Assembly: GCF_000346465.2 (NCBI RefSeq)
Contig: NC_034010.1
Coordinates: forward strand, 15,167,248 to 15,231,247
DNA from: Prunus persica
Taxonomy: Eukaryota; Streptophyta; Magnoliopsida; Rosales; Rosaceae
DNA: 64,000 bases
Direction of reading: 5' to 3'
Within the stretch, counting starts at the first letter, position 1; each line of letters opens with the position of its first letter. The position numbers and the translations under genes were made by a program. A model generated the notes under the pieces. That model was not told where the DNA came from, did not search any database, and was given only the letters and a program-made list of their open reading frames with translations. Positions 23,520 to 35,022 of the stretch are shown here, in pieces.

Positions 23520-24870
23520 GAACTTCCATTGAGGGATCCCTCAAATATCCAAACTATCTATTTTTGAGAAAATCATTCAAAGATCATCTCTACCAAAAAA
23601 GACTTAAAGCCAATATCATTTGACCAATCAATTGAGTTATTGAAATTTTAGTACTTTTTTAAAACACCGTGTTCATTGATTTTGTATGACACAATTGGAT
23701 GTTGAAATAGTTTCTGATTTGTCTAATTTTTTGCAAGGATGAACAATGAATGTAAACTTAAAAAATAGATGGTTTGGATCGTTGAAAAAAAAAAATCGTA
23801 AGTTATCCTAAAGGGTGTCCCTCAAATAAGCTTATTTGAGTGACACCCTTGCAGGGCTCACTCCGCATTGTATTTCACTAATCCAAACGTCTATGTTATA
23901 GATATTCATTTAAAGATCATCTCTTCAAAAAAATCATTTGAATTTAATATCATTTGACCACTCAATTAAATTATTGAAATTCAAGTACTTTCTTCAAGCA
24001 TTGTGTTCATTGATTTTATTGATTCCAATTAGATGCCTTACTGATTTTCAATTTGCATGATTTTTTGCAAGGGTGATCTTTGAATAAAGAAGTGAAAAAT
24101 AAATGGTATGGATCGTTGAAAAAAAATTTAGTAAAGGACCCTAAGAGCACTTCCACCTCATTATGCCATGGCAAAGCGTAAGGGCAAGTAAGGGCAAATA
24201 CTATTCACATGAATAGTGAATAGTGATTGCCATAACAATTTTTTGATGCATTCCCACTCATTACCATGGCAACCACTATTTATATGAGATATGAGGAGGG
24301 GAATTTGTATGAATTTTGGCGTGGGGAAGTAAAGAACATGGCTAGGTATTTATAGAAAAAAAAATTCTGAATTTTTTGCTTTTTTTATATTTTATTTTAT
24401 AAATTGTGTATTTAAATTAGTCTCTGACGTCAGCTTGCCCAGGCAACAGCCCAGACAAGTCTTGCTTTCAGGCTTGCCCACTTTTATGGGCCCAGTTCTT
24501 GCCATGGCAATTTTTCTTTTGTGAGGCTTGTAGTGTAACATTAGTGGCCAATTTAAATACCAAAAAAATTGAAAAAAAAAAAGGAAAAAAAAACCAAGAA
24601 ATTCAGAAATTTTTTCTATAAATATCTAGCCATGTTCTTCACTTCCCACACCAAAATCCATACAAATTCCTTTCCTCATATCCCATGTGAATAGTGGTTA
24701 CCCTTAGGTGGCCATGGAAATAGGTGGGAATGCATCAAAAAGTTTGCTAGGGTAGTCACTATTCACATAAATAGAATATGCATTTACTTGTCCTTTGTCT
24801 TTGCCATGGCACCATGAGTAAAAGTGCTCTAAAGGGTGCCCGTCAAATAATTTATTTGAGGAATCTCTCA
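23520..24870. repeat. Pair of about 320-bp direct repeats, one interrupted
   Basis: Copy 1 (about 23520-23860) and copy 2 (about 23880-24144 plus 24833-24870) share, in order, gatcatctct, aatatcatttgacca-tcaatt, tgttcattgattt, ttttttgcaagg, atggatcgttgaaaaaaaa, a cctaaagggtg-cc-tcaaata box and a tta-tttgag end. Copy 2 is split by a MITE inside its cctaaaggg box. Non-coding. Confidence 0.8.
24145..24829. mobile_element. Foldback MITE (TAA target site), intact
   Basis: 685 bp with long inverted arms: gagcacttccacc and the inverse of gtaaaagtgctc at the tips, and extended matching arms (about 24145-24385 against about 24590-24829) including ccatggc, actattcaca-gaatag, gcattccca, atatgagga and gaacatggctaggtatttatag. 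TAA flanks both ends (24142-24144, 24830-24832), the target of PIF/Harbinger-type elements. The intact neighbouring repeat keeps the unoccupied site cctaaagggtg, confirming the boundaries. No coding capacity. Related elements lie at 41207-41798 and from 63596. Confidence 0.88.
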
Positions 24871-25262
24871 ATATAAGGGATATACATAAACTCCCGACTC
24901 TACCCAACCAAAGCAATTTGTCCAGTGATTCGTTTTGTTGAATTAGATTGCTTTGCTTTGACAAGCAATTAAACCACTATTCTCTAATGTCATAAATTTT
25001 TCTTTGAAATAACTTTTTTCTTTCTTTATATAAGTGATATTGGAGAAGAGGGAATTGAATCTAGGATCTCAACTGCATGGGTAAATATTTTTAACTACTT
25101 TTTTTTTTAAATGTAAATGATACTAGCGGAAGAGGAAAGTAAATATAGAATCTCACAGTGTCAGTTCAAAGTAAGGACTAAAATATCGATAATATCGACG
25201 AAATATTGCCGATATTATCATTCTTTTGGGTCTAGGATATTTTGGAACATATCTGTCACACC

Positions 25263-25822
25263 CAAGGATGACAAAAATCCCCGACGAGGACCCACCCCAA
25301 CCCTAACGGAGGGAGATTTCGAGGCCAAACAAGTATCGGGTACAAGGATCCCTGAACTTAAAAAATCATCGACGGGTATGGGGAGGGGATGGTATTGGCG
25401 TCCCAATCCCCGAACCCGAACCAAAAATATATATGTTTATATTTAAATAAATAATTAATTAATTATAATATTTATGTTTAACCCTAAGTTAACCTCCCTC
25501 TCCTGATTCTTCCTAATCTTCTCTGGAATTTCATATTGATATGATTTTGAATAGTTGAGTTGAACTTTATAGTTAATTTGGATGAGTTGAATGATAATTT
25601 AATAGGAAACTTAATGTTAAAATGCACGATAAATATTTTTTATGCAAAAAAAATCGAGGATTCAGGGTGGGTATGAAGGATAGTCCTCCGACGGGAACAA
25701 GGACAGAGATTCCCCTATACCTATTAAACAGGGATGGGTTCGGGGATGGGGGTGAGGATGAAGAGCGGGGACGGGGATGGAATTGTCATACTCGGCCCCT
25801 ATCCGACCCTTTGCCATCCTTA
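25263..25822. mobile_element. hAT-like MITE inside the LTR-like block
   Basis: Inverted ends caaggatgacaaaa and, on the right, tttgccatcctta. Flanks gtcacacc (25255-25262) and gtcaagcc (25823-25830) agree at 6 of 8 positions, as for an 8-bp hAT target duplication. G- and C-rich subterminal strings (accccaaccc, cggggatggg) resemble those of the element at 6380-6915. About 560 bp, non-coding. Confidence 0.65.
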
Positions 25823-27576
25823 GTCAAGCCCCAACTCACGGATTTACGTAACCTTGGATTAAGACGTGATTCACACCTTAATTATAGAATTTGATAAAAA
25901 CTATAACTTAAATGTGAAGAAACATAAAATAAATATTTCACATAGAATATTCAGTGGAAACGAAAACATCTGAAATCTTAAAAAATTTACATTATTTTAC
26001 AAGTTAGAACTACTCAAGAGTTCACTAAAAGAGTAGCTCATTATTCATCCACAAAATATGTACACAATACACTCTATAGATATGCCAAAATCATCACAAG
26101 CTCAAGATTTCAGGTTTAGTACCTACAAAATCTGTTAGGGGGTGAGTGAAATCATAGCTCAGTAGGGACATAAACGTTTTTACGGTAAATTGATATAACT
26201 AAATTAAGTGACATACAATCACACAGCCAAATATCAAATTATTAATAATAATGCATAAATGCCCTTCATCTAATCCCTTTAATTCATATAATTGGACAAG
26301 CAAACTTGCACGTCCCATACAATGCTTATACCACTTGGTCCTGAATGCCCATTTATATGAACTAACCTCCATCTCAATCATCTCATAAATCCTCTTTTAT
26401 TAGTCATCTTGTCTAACTCCCTGTCGCCAATCCCGTATCATCTAATAAAAACCATGTGCACTTTGAGATTCCTGAGATCTGGTACCTGCCAAAAGTTAGA
26501 CTTAACTATACAAAAGATCATTTCCATTACCCTATTTTCCATTAGTATTTTTCCACCCTAAGAACTCCAACCAATTTTCATAACATTATATAATTATGTC
26601 TTTCACATATCTCATATATCTAAAACCAATGTAATCATTTAAATATCACCAATGTACATATAATCATGCCGACATTAATCAAATAGTTAACAACACGTAA
26701 ACACCCCACATTAAGAACATTATATAATATCAAGAACATCCAAAAAAAAAGAAACCTCATACATTGACACCAAAGCTTTTGCTAGAAATGTAAGGTGTTT
26801 CTCAATTTTCCACCGCATTCACAAACTCAGTCTCCCACTCTATTTCTCTCTAATATTTCTTCTTCTCTGTATTTTATTTTTTTTTTCTTCGTGCAAACTT
26901 ACAAATGCTTCACAACTTGGCTGAAATGAGAATGAAAAACAAAGGAGTGGAATGGTCTATTTATTGAAAGGACCCGACCCAAATTCCACTTTAGAATTTG
27001 GCCCGAACCCTGAGCGTATCCGACATCTGGCGAATGTCAGGACAAAAGACCAAATTGCCCTTCTAACTAGAAACCAAGTTTTCTAGCAGCTAGACTGCTG
27101 CCGAAAATTCGACAGAGTCTCCCCTGTAATCTGCTCATTTCCCAAAAGTCTCCACCTGCCAACAACCATTTATATATGTATCTCAATCGTTCAACATGCA
27201 TTTAAATAGATTCAAGCAATCAAACGTCATATCATTCTGGCCTCCGGCCTTAATAAGTCGAATAAATCAATTTGCTAACAACATTCAAATCAATTCTTAT
27301 AACATCCTCATAACAGTGTTAGATTTCATAATAACTTAACTGGACTATCTTTTATTACCTAACCCCGTGGCTGCATCTTATAACACTAGGTTGTCTACGT
27401 ACCCTTATTGAGGGATCAAGCCACACATAGTTCTTTCCTATACTCGTAACAGTCATACACTCAATATAAATACGCCATACACTGAACTCCCTTTAGTTTA
27501 GTTTAAGAATATCTCAGAACTGACATTCTCTCCTTCTAGGTGTACCCTCATTCCTGATCTGTCAATCCCATCCTCA

Positions 27577-27759
27577 CATGCCTTAGAGACACCACTTCTA
27601 TCCGGGCCGTAATTCCCTCCTCGTATGTCTCGGAGATACCCCTTCTATCTGAGCCGCAATTCCCCCCTTGCAGGTCTCAGAGATACCCCTTCTATTGGAG
27701 CCGCAATTCCCCGAGGTCTTGGAGATACCCCCTTCTATCCGAGCCGCAATCCTTGCTCA
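27577..27759. repeat. Four tandem units of about 45 bp
   Basis: Units start near 27577, 27626, 27673 and 27715. Each contains a variant of tc-gagataccccttctat followed by gagccgcaattcc. The first unit is most diverged. The array sits inside the LTR-like block and is unusually GC-rich for the region. Confidence 0.8.
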
Positions 27760-28906
27760 CAAATTCGGAAGTCCCTAAAGGTTCTAATATGCCTAGGACA
27801 CATGTCCCATGAGTTTGGTCTTGATCGGACGGTCGGATTGATCACGATCGGACAGTTACTGTAAACTTGGCCCTAGGGTTGGCATTTTTGGAGTATCCGG
27901 GACTCCGATTTACGATCCCTCGACTCCTATACGATCCTGGAATTATCTAGATCAACATATCTAAAAATAACTACAATCCAAAGGCTCAAATGTATCGAAC
28001 TATGAAATCGCTCAATGGGCGAGATCCGTTCGGGGTTCAAACATTATCCAAACAGGAATCTGAGCGCGCCTACGCACTCGTGATGACCAAGGGATTATTT
28101 TAGGACTGAATGTAGTCCCCATCATGCTGCCCACGAGCCGCCACACGCACTGGTAGTGTGTGGGTATCCAAAGCGATACCACTCGCTGGAAAATCTCAAA
28201 ATCAAGGGCCAAGCTTCCTACCCTAGGTTCTGGACATCAATTGGAACCACTTTTGTTCTTGGACCTACCCCAAAAAATGGCCGGAAGTGGCCAAAATTTC
28301 AAACCGAAATTCGGCCAAACTCTGAGTTACAAATCGAACCACCTAGGCTAGAAATCAATCAAATCCTATCCAACCACCAGCTAGAGCATGAAAAATATGT
28401 GAAAACCTATACCTCACAAGTCAAGATTGGTGGCCAGAGGAGAGAGATCGAACGGCTAGAAATTTCGGGCGAAACCGGCCTGTTCTCGGTTTCTTTCTGG
28501 CAGATTCCGGTGGTTTCAATGGAGGAACTTGACTGGGAAGGGAAGGGGGAGGCTGACCAATTCATTTGGGTCCAATCTCGTGGCCAGCCAAGGCCTGCAG
28601 CTGCGGTGGTCTCTCCTTGGAGCCATCGGCTGTCCAGAAAAGTCGAAAGGGAAGGGGGGAGAGAGAGAGAGATTAAAAATCTGATTTTTGCATAATTACA
28701 GTTTTGCCCCTAGGAGTATTTTGATCGTAACTTCCTCAATAAAAGTCCGATTTGAGCCCACCACGTCAACGGTATGATTGAAATTCCCAAATTCCTTTTT
28801 GGTCAAAGAGTCAACTTTTAACCTAATAAAATATCTTAAAGGCATAATAATCTTTTATTATAATAAATTAATAATTAAATATTAATTTAGGATCGGAGTT
28901 GTTACA

Positions 28907-29952
28907 TTTATAGTGTAGTGAAGACTGTAGCTATAATACATGATAATATCAACATTTATGTAAGAACTTAATCTCTAAGTAATATATATCAATATGGCCT
29001 TGCACTCCAAGTCAACAACTGATAAGAAAAAAATTACTATGAAGACACGTTGTGGCGACTCCAATCCCACCAATCACATCCTAACAATTTTCATGTTAGA
29101 ATGATGAGTAGACAAGGCTAGTAAACATAGCTTTGCTACTAGCATGCATGAGTGACATGCTTATTGACACCTAACAAGGAGGAGGTGTACTTTTAATTAC
29201 TATTCACGTATAAAAATGGAGTTATCCTTTTAGCAAGAATACATAGCCATGAAATAATAAACATTAAAATTAAATTGAATCAAAACCTTTAAAGAAATTA
29301 AGAAAAAGAACACGTGAATTTAACTAACAACAAATCCTAACTAACTACCTTTTCAAGAACCAATTTACTAAAGTAAATTAATATATATATATATATATAA
29401 ATAGAATAAAATATAAATAATTATTAGAATAGTACTATCAATGCAAAACAATATATATTTCCTTTTTATCAAGATAATTACTTATAAATATACATATAAT
29501 AATATTTATTCCCTTTAAATAAACTTTGAAAAAAAAAATTATGGATTCTCACAATATTCATACACATATCGTATAATTATTGATAATATCGAGAAATATA
29601 GACATCGATAATTTCTCGCACGCTTCAACAATATTTTGCCAAAATATCGCGACGATATCAATAATATATCAAAATGATGAAGACAACGAAATTTTTGAAT
29701 CTCATAGGAACTCTATGTGCTATTAAGTTACCCATGTATCTTACTATGCAATGTATAAAGTGTGAAATATTGTAGTAAATCGTTATAAATAAATGATTAT
29801 GGTGTGTTTAATCTTCTTTCATTAATTATTACATATTTTCTACACTCCTAGTGTTTGTCAGCTTACTATATAATCAACTTAAATAAGTTAAACACATCAT
29901 TCAATTCATTTTCTTCCATTTTTTTGGGATAAACTAATAGATAATTGACTAA
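28907..29952. other. Intergenic, AT-rich
   Basis: No gene. There is a short (AT)n run at about 29382-29398 and a stretch at about 29560-29680 rich in atatcg/cgatat motifs that also occur near 25180-25220, so probably an old repeat. Confidence 0.5.
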
Positions 29953-30313
29953 GTGCCCATTTGGAATTGCTTATTTGGGGTGATAAGTGATTTTTTAAAA
30001 TTTTTAGGAAGCCCATTTGGTAAACTATAAAAAAAAAAATAACTTATTGTTAAAAATTACTGCGAGATAAAGCTATAAAGGAAAGCAGTGATTGAGGTGC
30101 TTTCATTTTCTGATTATGCAGGAATCAATTTCGAAAAGGCGCTGGGTTTAATGATTACACGAGAATCATTTTCTGATTATTGCGGAATTAGTACCAGCAA
30201 CACTTTCAACAAAAAATTCACCAAACGCCAAACTGTTTTATTTTACATCTGATTTCTCTCAAAACAAATCTGACAACGATTATTTTCACAACACAACAAT
30301 ACCAAACTTGCCC
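29953..30313. mobile_element. Tourist-like MITE upstream of phytol kinase
   Basis: 361 bp. Ends gtgcccatttggaattgctta and, on the right, the inverse of gggcaagtttggtattgttg. TAA flanks both sides (29950-29952 and 30314-30316). The gggc--gtttgg-type tip with a TAA target is typical of PIF/Harbinger (Tourist) MITEs. It ends about 255 bp before the phytol kinase start codon, so it may lie within that promoter. Confidence 0.75.
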
Positions 30314-30569
30314 TAAATAACATCTTCCAAAATTTCAATAAAAAATTTCAATTTTTTTTTCCATTCCATGGTTTGTATTCAATTTTTACCATTTTCGTAC
30401 CATAATTTCGATACTTTCTCGAAATGACTATTGATATTTCCGAAACTTGGTTCAAAGCATGTCGTACAGTTGTCAATAGTAAAATAGGAAAACCCGTGTG
30501 CCGTTCACTGTGTTTTCCATCATTATAAGGAAAAGACTACTTTGAACTCGATGTGAGTTTTATTTTCTG

Positions 30570-32939
30570 ATGACGAGCCTCTTATCCTTCACCCCAAGCA
30601 CCCCCTCTCTCTACCTCCCCACTTTCTCTAACGTGCGCCATCATCATCGCCTCAGCTCCACCACCCTCCTTATCAGCTACCCGCATCCCCTTCCACGTGT
30701 CCAGGTCCTCTACCGTGCGCCGCATGCTCCCCGACGCCCATCCCTTTCCGCCTCCGCCCTACGCGCCGCCGCCGATGGCCTCTTGCAGGACGCCGGAGCC
30801 ACCGCGTTTGTTCTCGCAGGCGCCTACGGCCTCGTCCTCTGCTTCGACAATCTCACGCAGCGAAACCTTCTCCAGCAGGTCATTTTGCTCTCCTATTGAT
30901 TTTTCTTCCAATCTCTAATTAATTGTTTCCATTTTGATTTTCCATTTCTGGTACCCTGTGGAATTTTTATTCTGTTATTGGTCACAGATTGCTACTTTGA
31001 TTGTGAATCTGTGAAATGCTGAAAATGGAAGTTGGACAACCCCACTGACACTGTTCTGTTTTTCTCTGTTTTTACTGAAAAGTTGAGAAGTTACCGTATT
31101 TTACTAAAGGGGTAACATTTACTTACCCAAAAAAAAAAAAAAAAAATAGCTCCATAGTTGCCTACTTAAAAGAAAAGAAGCCATAATGGCATATAGTCCT
31201 ATAACTTTTTCTCAAATTTTTGTCACATAAACCAATCACTATATTTGTCCAAAAAAAATATTTGACCCCAAAAAAAAAAAAAAAAAAAATCACTATTTGG
31301 TTCAAATCTTATCAACAACAAATGTTGGATAAAAAATATATTTAAAAAAATGGTGACGTAATAGGATTTTACTTCTTAAAAATAACTGAGGTCTAAAGTA
31401 AATTTGCAGACGTTCACTAGGCCAGTTGGACATCACTGTGAGCAAATGAAACATAATAAATAACGTGTGGTATTTATCGTAGCATGTGGTGTTTGATGAA
31501 AACTTACCTTAATGAGGTGTATACCTCCCTTGTGTCTATAACACTTATAATGTGCTATAAGTGTTTGGTAAGTGTTATAGGCACTAGGAGGTATACACCT
31601 TGGCATATGTGGGTTTTACTCGTCGTGTTTTGGTTAGCATTACTCTTTAAAATGTGCACCTATGTCATCAGCATATAAATTGTAATATACGTAATGTGTT
31701 ACTTTTTTATTTGTTAAGTAGCATGTGATGTTTTTCACATTTCTTCTTTGCTTACACAATAATTGAATGCAGAGTTTAAGCAGAAAATTGGTGCATATAT
31801 TGTCTGGGCTGCTCTTCATGCTTTCCTGGCCAATTTTCAGGTAACCCTTTTGCTGTTTTTGTTCAGAATTTCTACAACTTGTTCGTTGTTCATTCTTTTA
31901 TATCCCCAGCGGGCAGTGCTAGAAGTTTCCTTGACTACTTGAGCTCATCTTTCATCCTAGAATAGCACCTCAACAGCGGCTCGCTACTTTGCCACTGTGG
32001 TTCCCCTTGTCAATTGCTTGAGGCTTCTTCTTCATGGCCTCTCCATAGTCACCAATGAAGGACTAGTCAAATCTGTCACTCGAGAAGGAAACCCAAAGTA
32101 AGTTTTACCAATAATTAAACCTTATACTTGCAGCTAATTTTCCTAAAACCAGAGTGATTTAGCTTCATTTTTTTAACATCTGCAGGGAGTTGCTTAGAGG
32201 TCCTTTGTATTATGTTCTGATTTTGATTTTATGTGCTCTTGCATTTTGGCGTGAGTCTCCAGTTGGAGTGGTCTCCTTGGCAATGATGTGTGGTGGGGAT
32301 GGTAACTTCTCTAGTTTCTCCAACCAAATTCACATGTCCCTTACTCATTATTCCATAAAACCAGTTTTATACAACGACGTGTCTATCTCTCGAGAAGAAC
32401 TTACCTGTAACATTCACTACCCCTCTCTCGCAATGCATCTCTCGTCACACATCATTTGAGAGAGGGCAGGGAACCCGCTGCAGTAAGTTTTAGTCCTATC
32501 TCTCTCATCATGGCATGTCATGTGATGAGAGAGAGAAGCACACAACACGATTGTATATAACTGGTAGTATGGAAGAAAATTTTCTCTTACTGCTTCCAAT
32601 AGTGCAATGATAACCTTTTCAACTTCGCTGTTTATAGGTGTTGCTGATATCATGGGAAGAAAATTTGGGTCCATAAAGATCCCTTATAATCAAAAAAAGA
32701 GTTGGGCTGGTAGCATATCCATGTTTCTTTTTGGGTTCGTGATTTCCATTGGGATGCTCTACTATTACTCATTTCTGGGATATTTTCAATTGAATTGGGT
32801 CGAGACAGTTGAAAAGGTAGCATTGATTTCTCTGGTGGCAACAATAGTGGAGTCTCTTCCAATTACAGATGTACTAGATGACAATATATCTGTTCCATTG
32901 GTGAGCATGGCAGCAGCATACTTGAGTTTCTCTTTGTAA
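30570..32939 (+). CDS. VTE5: Phytol kinase, chloroplastic (VTE5-like)
   Basis: Five exons: 30570-30878, 31773-31840, 31966-32097, 32186-32301, 32638-32939; all GT-AG, 927 nt, 308 residues. The first about 60 residues are Ser/Thr/Pro/Arg/His-rich without acidic residues, as in a plastid transit peptide. Several hydrophobic segments follow. Family landmarks: RKLVHILSGLLFMLSWPIFS, ELLRGPLYYVL, GDGVADIMGRKFG (CTP/nucleotide-binding region of the polyprenol kinase family), NQKKSWAGS, VESLPITDVLDDNISVPL. VTE5 phosphorylates phytol released from chlorophyll, feeding tocopherol synthesis in plastid membranes. The alternative is the related farnesol kinase (FOLK); the C terminus and the neighbouring GINT1-like gene favour VTE5. 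A Tourist-like MITE sits just upstream and two hairpins lie in its introns. Confidence 0.88.
31515..31600. repeat. Long hairpin in phytol kinase intron 1
   Basis: Left arm 31515-31547 and right arm 31569-31600 are nearly exact reverse complements (aggtgtatacctcc...cacttа pattern, one indel and about two mismatches), with a loop of about 20 bases. Probably a small foldback element; a hairpin RNA precursor is possible but unsupported. Confidence 0.75.
32325..32605. mobile_element. Foldback element in phytol kinase intron 4
   Basis: Arms match as inverted copies: ttccat-a-accagtt-tatacaa near 32349-32373 against its inverse near 32550-32575, plus cttactc/agtaag further out and ctctctcatca/tgatgagagag at the centre (about 32500-32535). 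It fills most of the 336-bp intron. Non-coding; the exact tips are uncertain. Confidence 0.55.
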
Positions 32940-34300
32940 TGAGTAGCTGTCGTTCGGCTCTGCAGTGATTAAGCGTTAAAAGCTCTGTTGTGAATGGGAA
33001 TGTATGCAAAGTCGAAACCGCATCCATTGAGCTCTGTGACACATTGACAAAAATAGAGCAAAACAAAAAAGCAAACCAATTTTAGAGCCAACAAGGTAAA
33101 TAGTGTCTAGCTAATTTTCATGGCATCCTATGAAAAAGGGTCTTATTTTCTGAGTTGTTTTTGTATTCTTAGCGAGCAGTTACCCATGTATTTAAGATCA
33201 GAATTCGGACTACTCCCCCCTTTTGATTTCCTTTTGTAACCGAAAAGTGAAAATGTTTGTGTGACTAGGGGCTAAATTTCAAATGCATCGTAGCTTCAAC
33301 AGATGGGCTTCCGGATTATGAACTGCATATATGCCTAACAATTGCCAATTCTGCAGTGTCCCTAGGTAATCCCTACCTTGGGTGGGTTTTGTATGCCAAT
33401 TTGATCACCACAATTGGTTGCTCTTCACATCCAAGCTCATAGTTTAAAAAAAAATTAAAAGCGGATTCTAAAGGTATATCAAATCATTTGGTTTAACGAC
33501 ATTTAGTCTCTACTTTTTAAAGGAAGTCTTGAGTTCAAATCTCACAAACGAGAGTTTGGTGTGGTGTTGAATAAATTGAAAACAAGCACAGGATTACATT
33601 ATTTATTTGCTTGAGCTTAGGGCATGTGTTTGATAAGACTCGGGATTACAATTTTCTTTGCTCCCATGAACAAACGCCACAGGGATTGAGTAGGTTTAGG
33701 CCAAAAGTAAAAAACAAACCAACATGGACTCAAGTAGGATGCATTTGACCCACACGGATTGAAACTACATTTGAGCCCAAATTTTTATGTAGCTCTAATA
33801 TCGAATGTAGAACACTGAGCTGGGCCAAAGTGTGATGATAGGATTTTATCTGTAAAACGTTTTCCTACAAAAATGGTTTTAATAGAAATATTAATCATAA
33901 ACAAAGAATATAATTGTTCCTAAGCATCCCAATTCTACCCGCCTAGCTATTAGTTTAGTTGTATTTATGTTGGAAGATATCCCAAGTTCGAATCTCCTTC
34001 CCTCGTTGATAAAAAAATTAATATAAAAAACAAAAATCTTATGTTGTGAGCTGAGAATAATAGGCTGTTAAAGCATATACTTAGTTGTTCACGTAAAATA
34101 ATCAAAAGCTGTTTATAGGAAAGTTTCACAACCATTTGGTTTGCAGATAATATATATAATTATGATACTGCACTTTATATGTTGAAGCTTGGCCAATAAT
34201 GTTCTGGATGTGGGAACAAATAATCACCTTTACAAGATTCCACCTTCATAGAATTATTTTCACTTACCCTGAAGTTTTTGGTTTTTTTTTTCACAAAACT
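32940..34300. other. Downstream of phytol kinase; SINE-like pieces
   Basis: 3' UTR, then intergenic. Two tRNA-like strings, each with a gagttcaaatc or aagttcgaatc B-box-like motif (about 33530-33550 and 33985-34000), may be SINE remnants; the second ends in an A-run at about 34012-34018. No gene is seen. Confidence 0.4.
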
Positions 34301-34582
34301 CTCTGAGATTTTATAAATTACACAAACACCCCTATGAGGTTTTAAATTGTTTTCACAAAACCCAATTCTGTTGATTAAGATTGATGATTTTATATACAAA
34401 ATTTCTCCAAATGACAAATTTAGATTGCACATACATTTATTGAGGTTAATTTTGTCATTTGGATAATTTTTTTTATAATGAAATCATCAATTTTTGGACG
34501 AACAATCAACGAAAAGGGGTTTTGTGACAACAATTTGAAACATCAAGGGGTGTTTGTGAAACACCGAAAATCTCAGAGGGTA
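34301..34582. mobile_element. Foldback MITE
   Basis: Left arm about 34301-34365 and right arm about 34513-34582 are inverted copies: ctctgagatttt, cacaaacacccct, tttaaattgtt and cacaaaaccc recur in inverse order on the right. The middle is AT-rich, non-coding. Target duplication not resolved. Confidence 0.65.
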
Positions 34583-34659
34583 TTAGTGTAACTCTACCTT
34601 TATACCTTGTCAATTAAAGATAAGCATGAAGGATGTTAAACATGTTTAAAGTCATTTAA

Positions 34660-35022
34660 AAAGGGTTTTTCACAAAGAGGTCCATTCTAACATGACATTT
34701 TATAAATAAATTTTTTTTTTAAAAAAAAACCCCTCAAAGACCTTATTTGGAGAGAAAAATCCTAAACTAGCCATTTGCATTTTCTAATTGGTTCTTCTTT
34801 TTTTTATCAATCGATGGAATAAATTTATTAAAGCCGAATTGAAAAGTTTACATTAGCAGCAAGAGTGTCAAACAACCACTCAAGCCAAAGTTGATCCCAA
34901 TAAAACTTCCCCCCCTCACGAGATACATGTGCTAGTTGGTGGTTCTTCTCTCCAAATAAACTCTTTAAGGATTTTTCTATAAAATGTCACGTTAAAATGG
35001 ATTTATTTGTCAAAGGTTATTA
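34660..35022. mobile_element. Foldback element split by a retroelement end
   Basis: The outer arms are inverted copies (tccatt-taac-tgacattttata near 34681-34705 against its inverse near 34980-35005; ttatttggagagaa near 34745 against its inverse near 34950). Between them, 34799-34925 is the antisense 3' end of an RNase H retroelement, so this is a nested insertion. Confidence 0.55.
34799..34925 (-). pseudogene. RNase H retroelement 3' end, nested
   Basis: On the minus strand this reads WDQLWLEWLFDTLAANVNF followed by stops and an A tail (T run near 34799-34807). It parallels the C-terminal end of the remnants at 37.0-37.5 and 40.1-40.5 kb (WNQTWPELIFDILARYKSF). It is a truncated 3' end only. 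Confidence 0.6.

Larger units (their letters stand above)
25254..28906. mobile_element. Solo-LTR-like block of about 3.1 kb
   Basis: Begins TGTCACACC, resumes after a nested MITE as gtcaagccccaactcacgg, and ends gttgttaca, so it has a TG...CA outline with the TGTCACACCC-type start seen in plant LTR retrotransposons. There are no coding domains (gag, protease, reverse transcriptase or integrase) and no second LTR in the window. It contains a 45-bp tandem repeat. Flanking 5-mers (atatc, tttat) do not match, so either the ends are misjudged or unequal recombination removed the duplication. A long LTR left by recombination is the best reading; other non-coding repeats are possible. Confidence 0.5.

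Noticed and set aside
27577..27759. CRISPR-like array
   Set aside because: Units are adjacent degenerate tandem repeats without spacers, inside a plant repeat.
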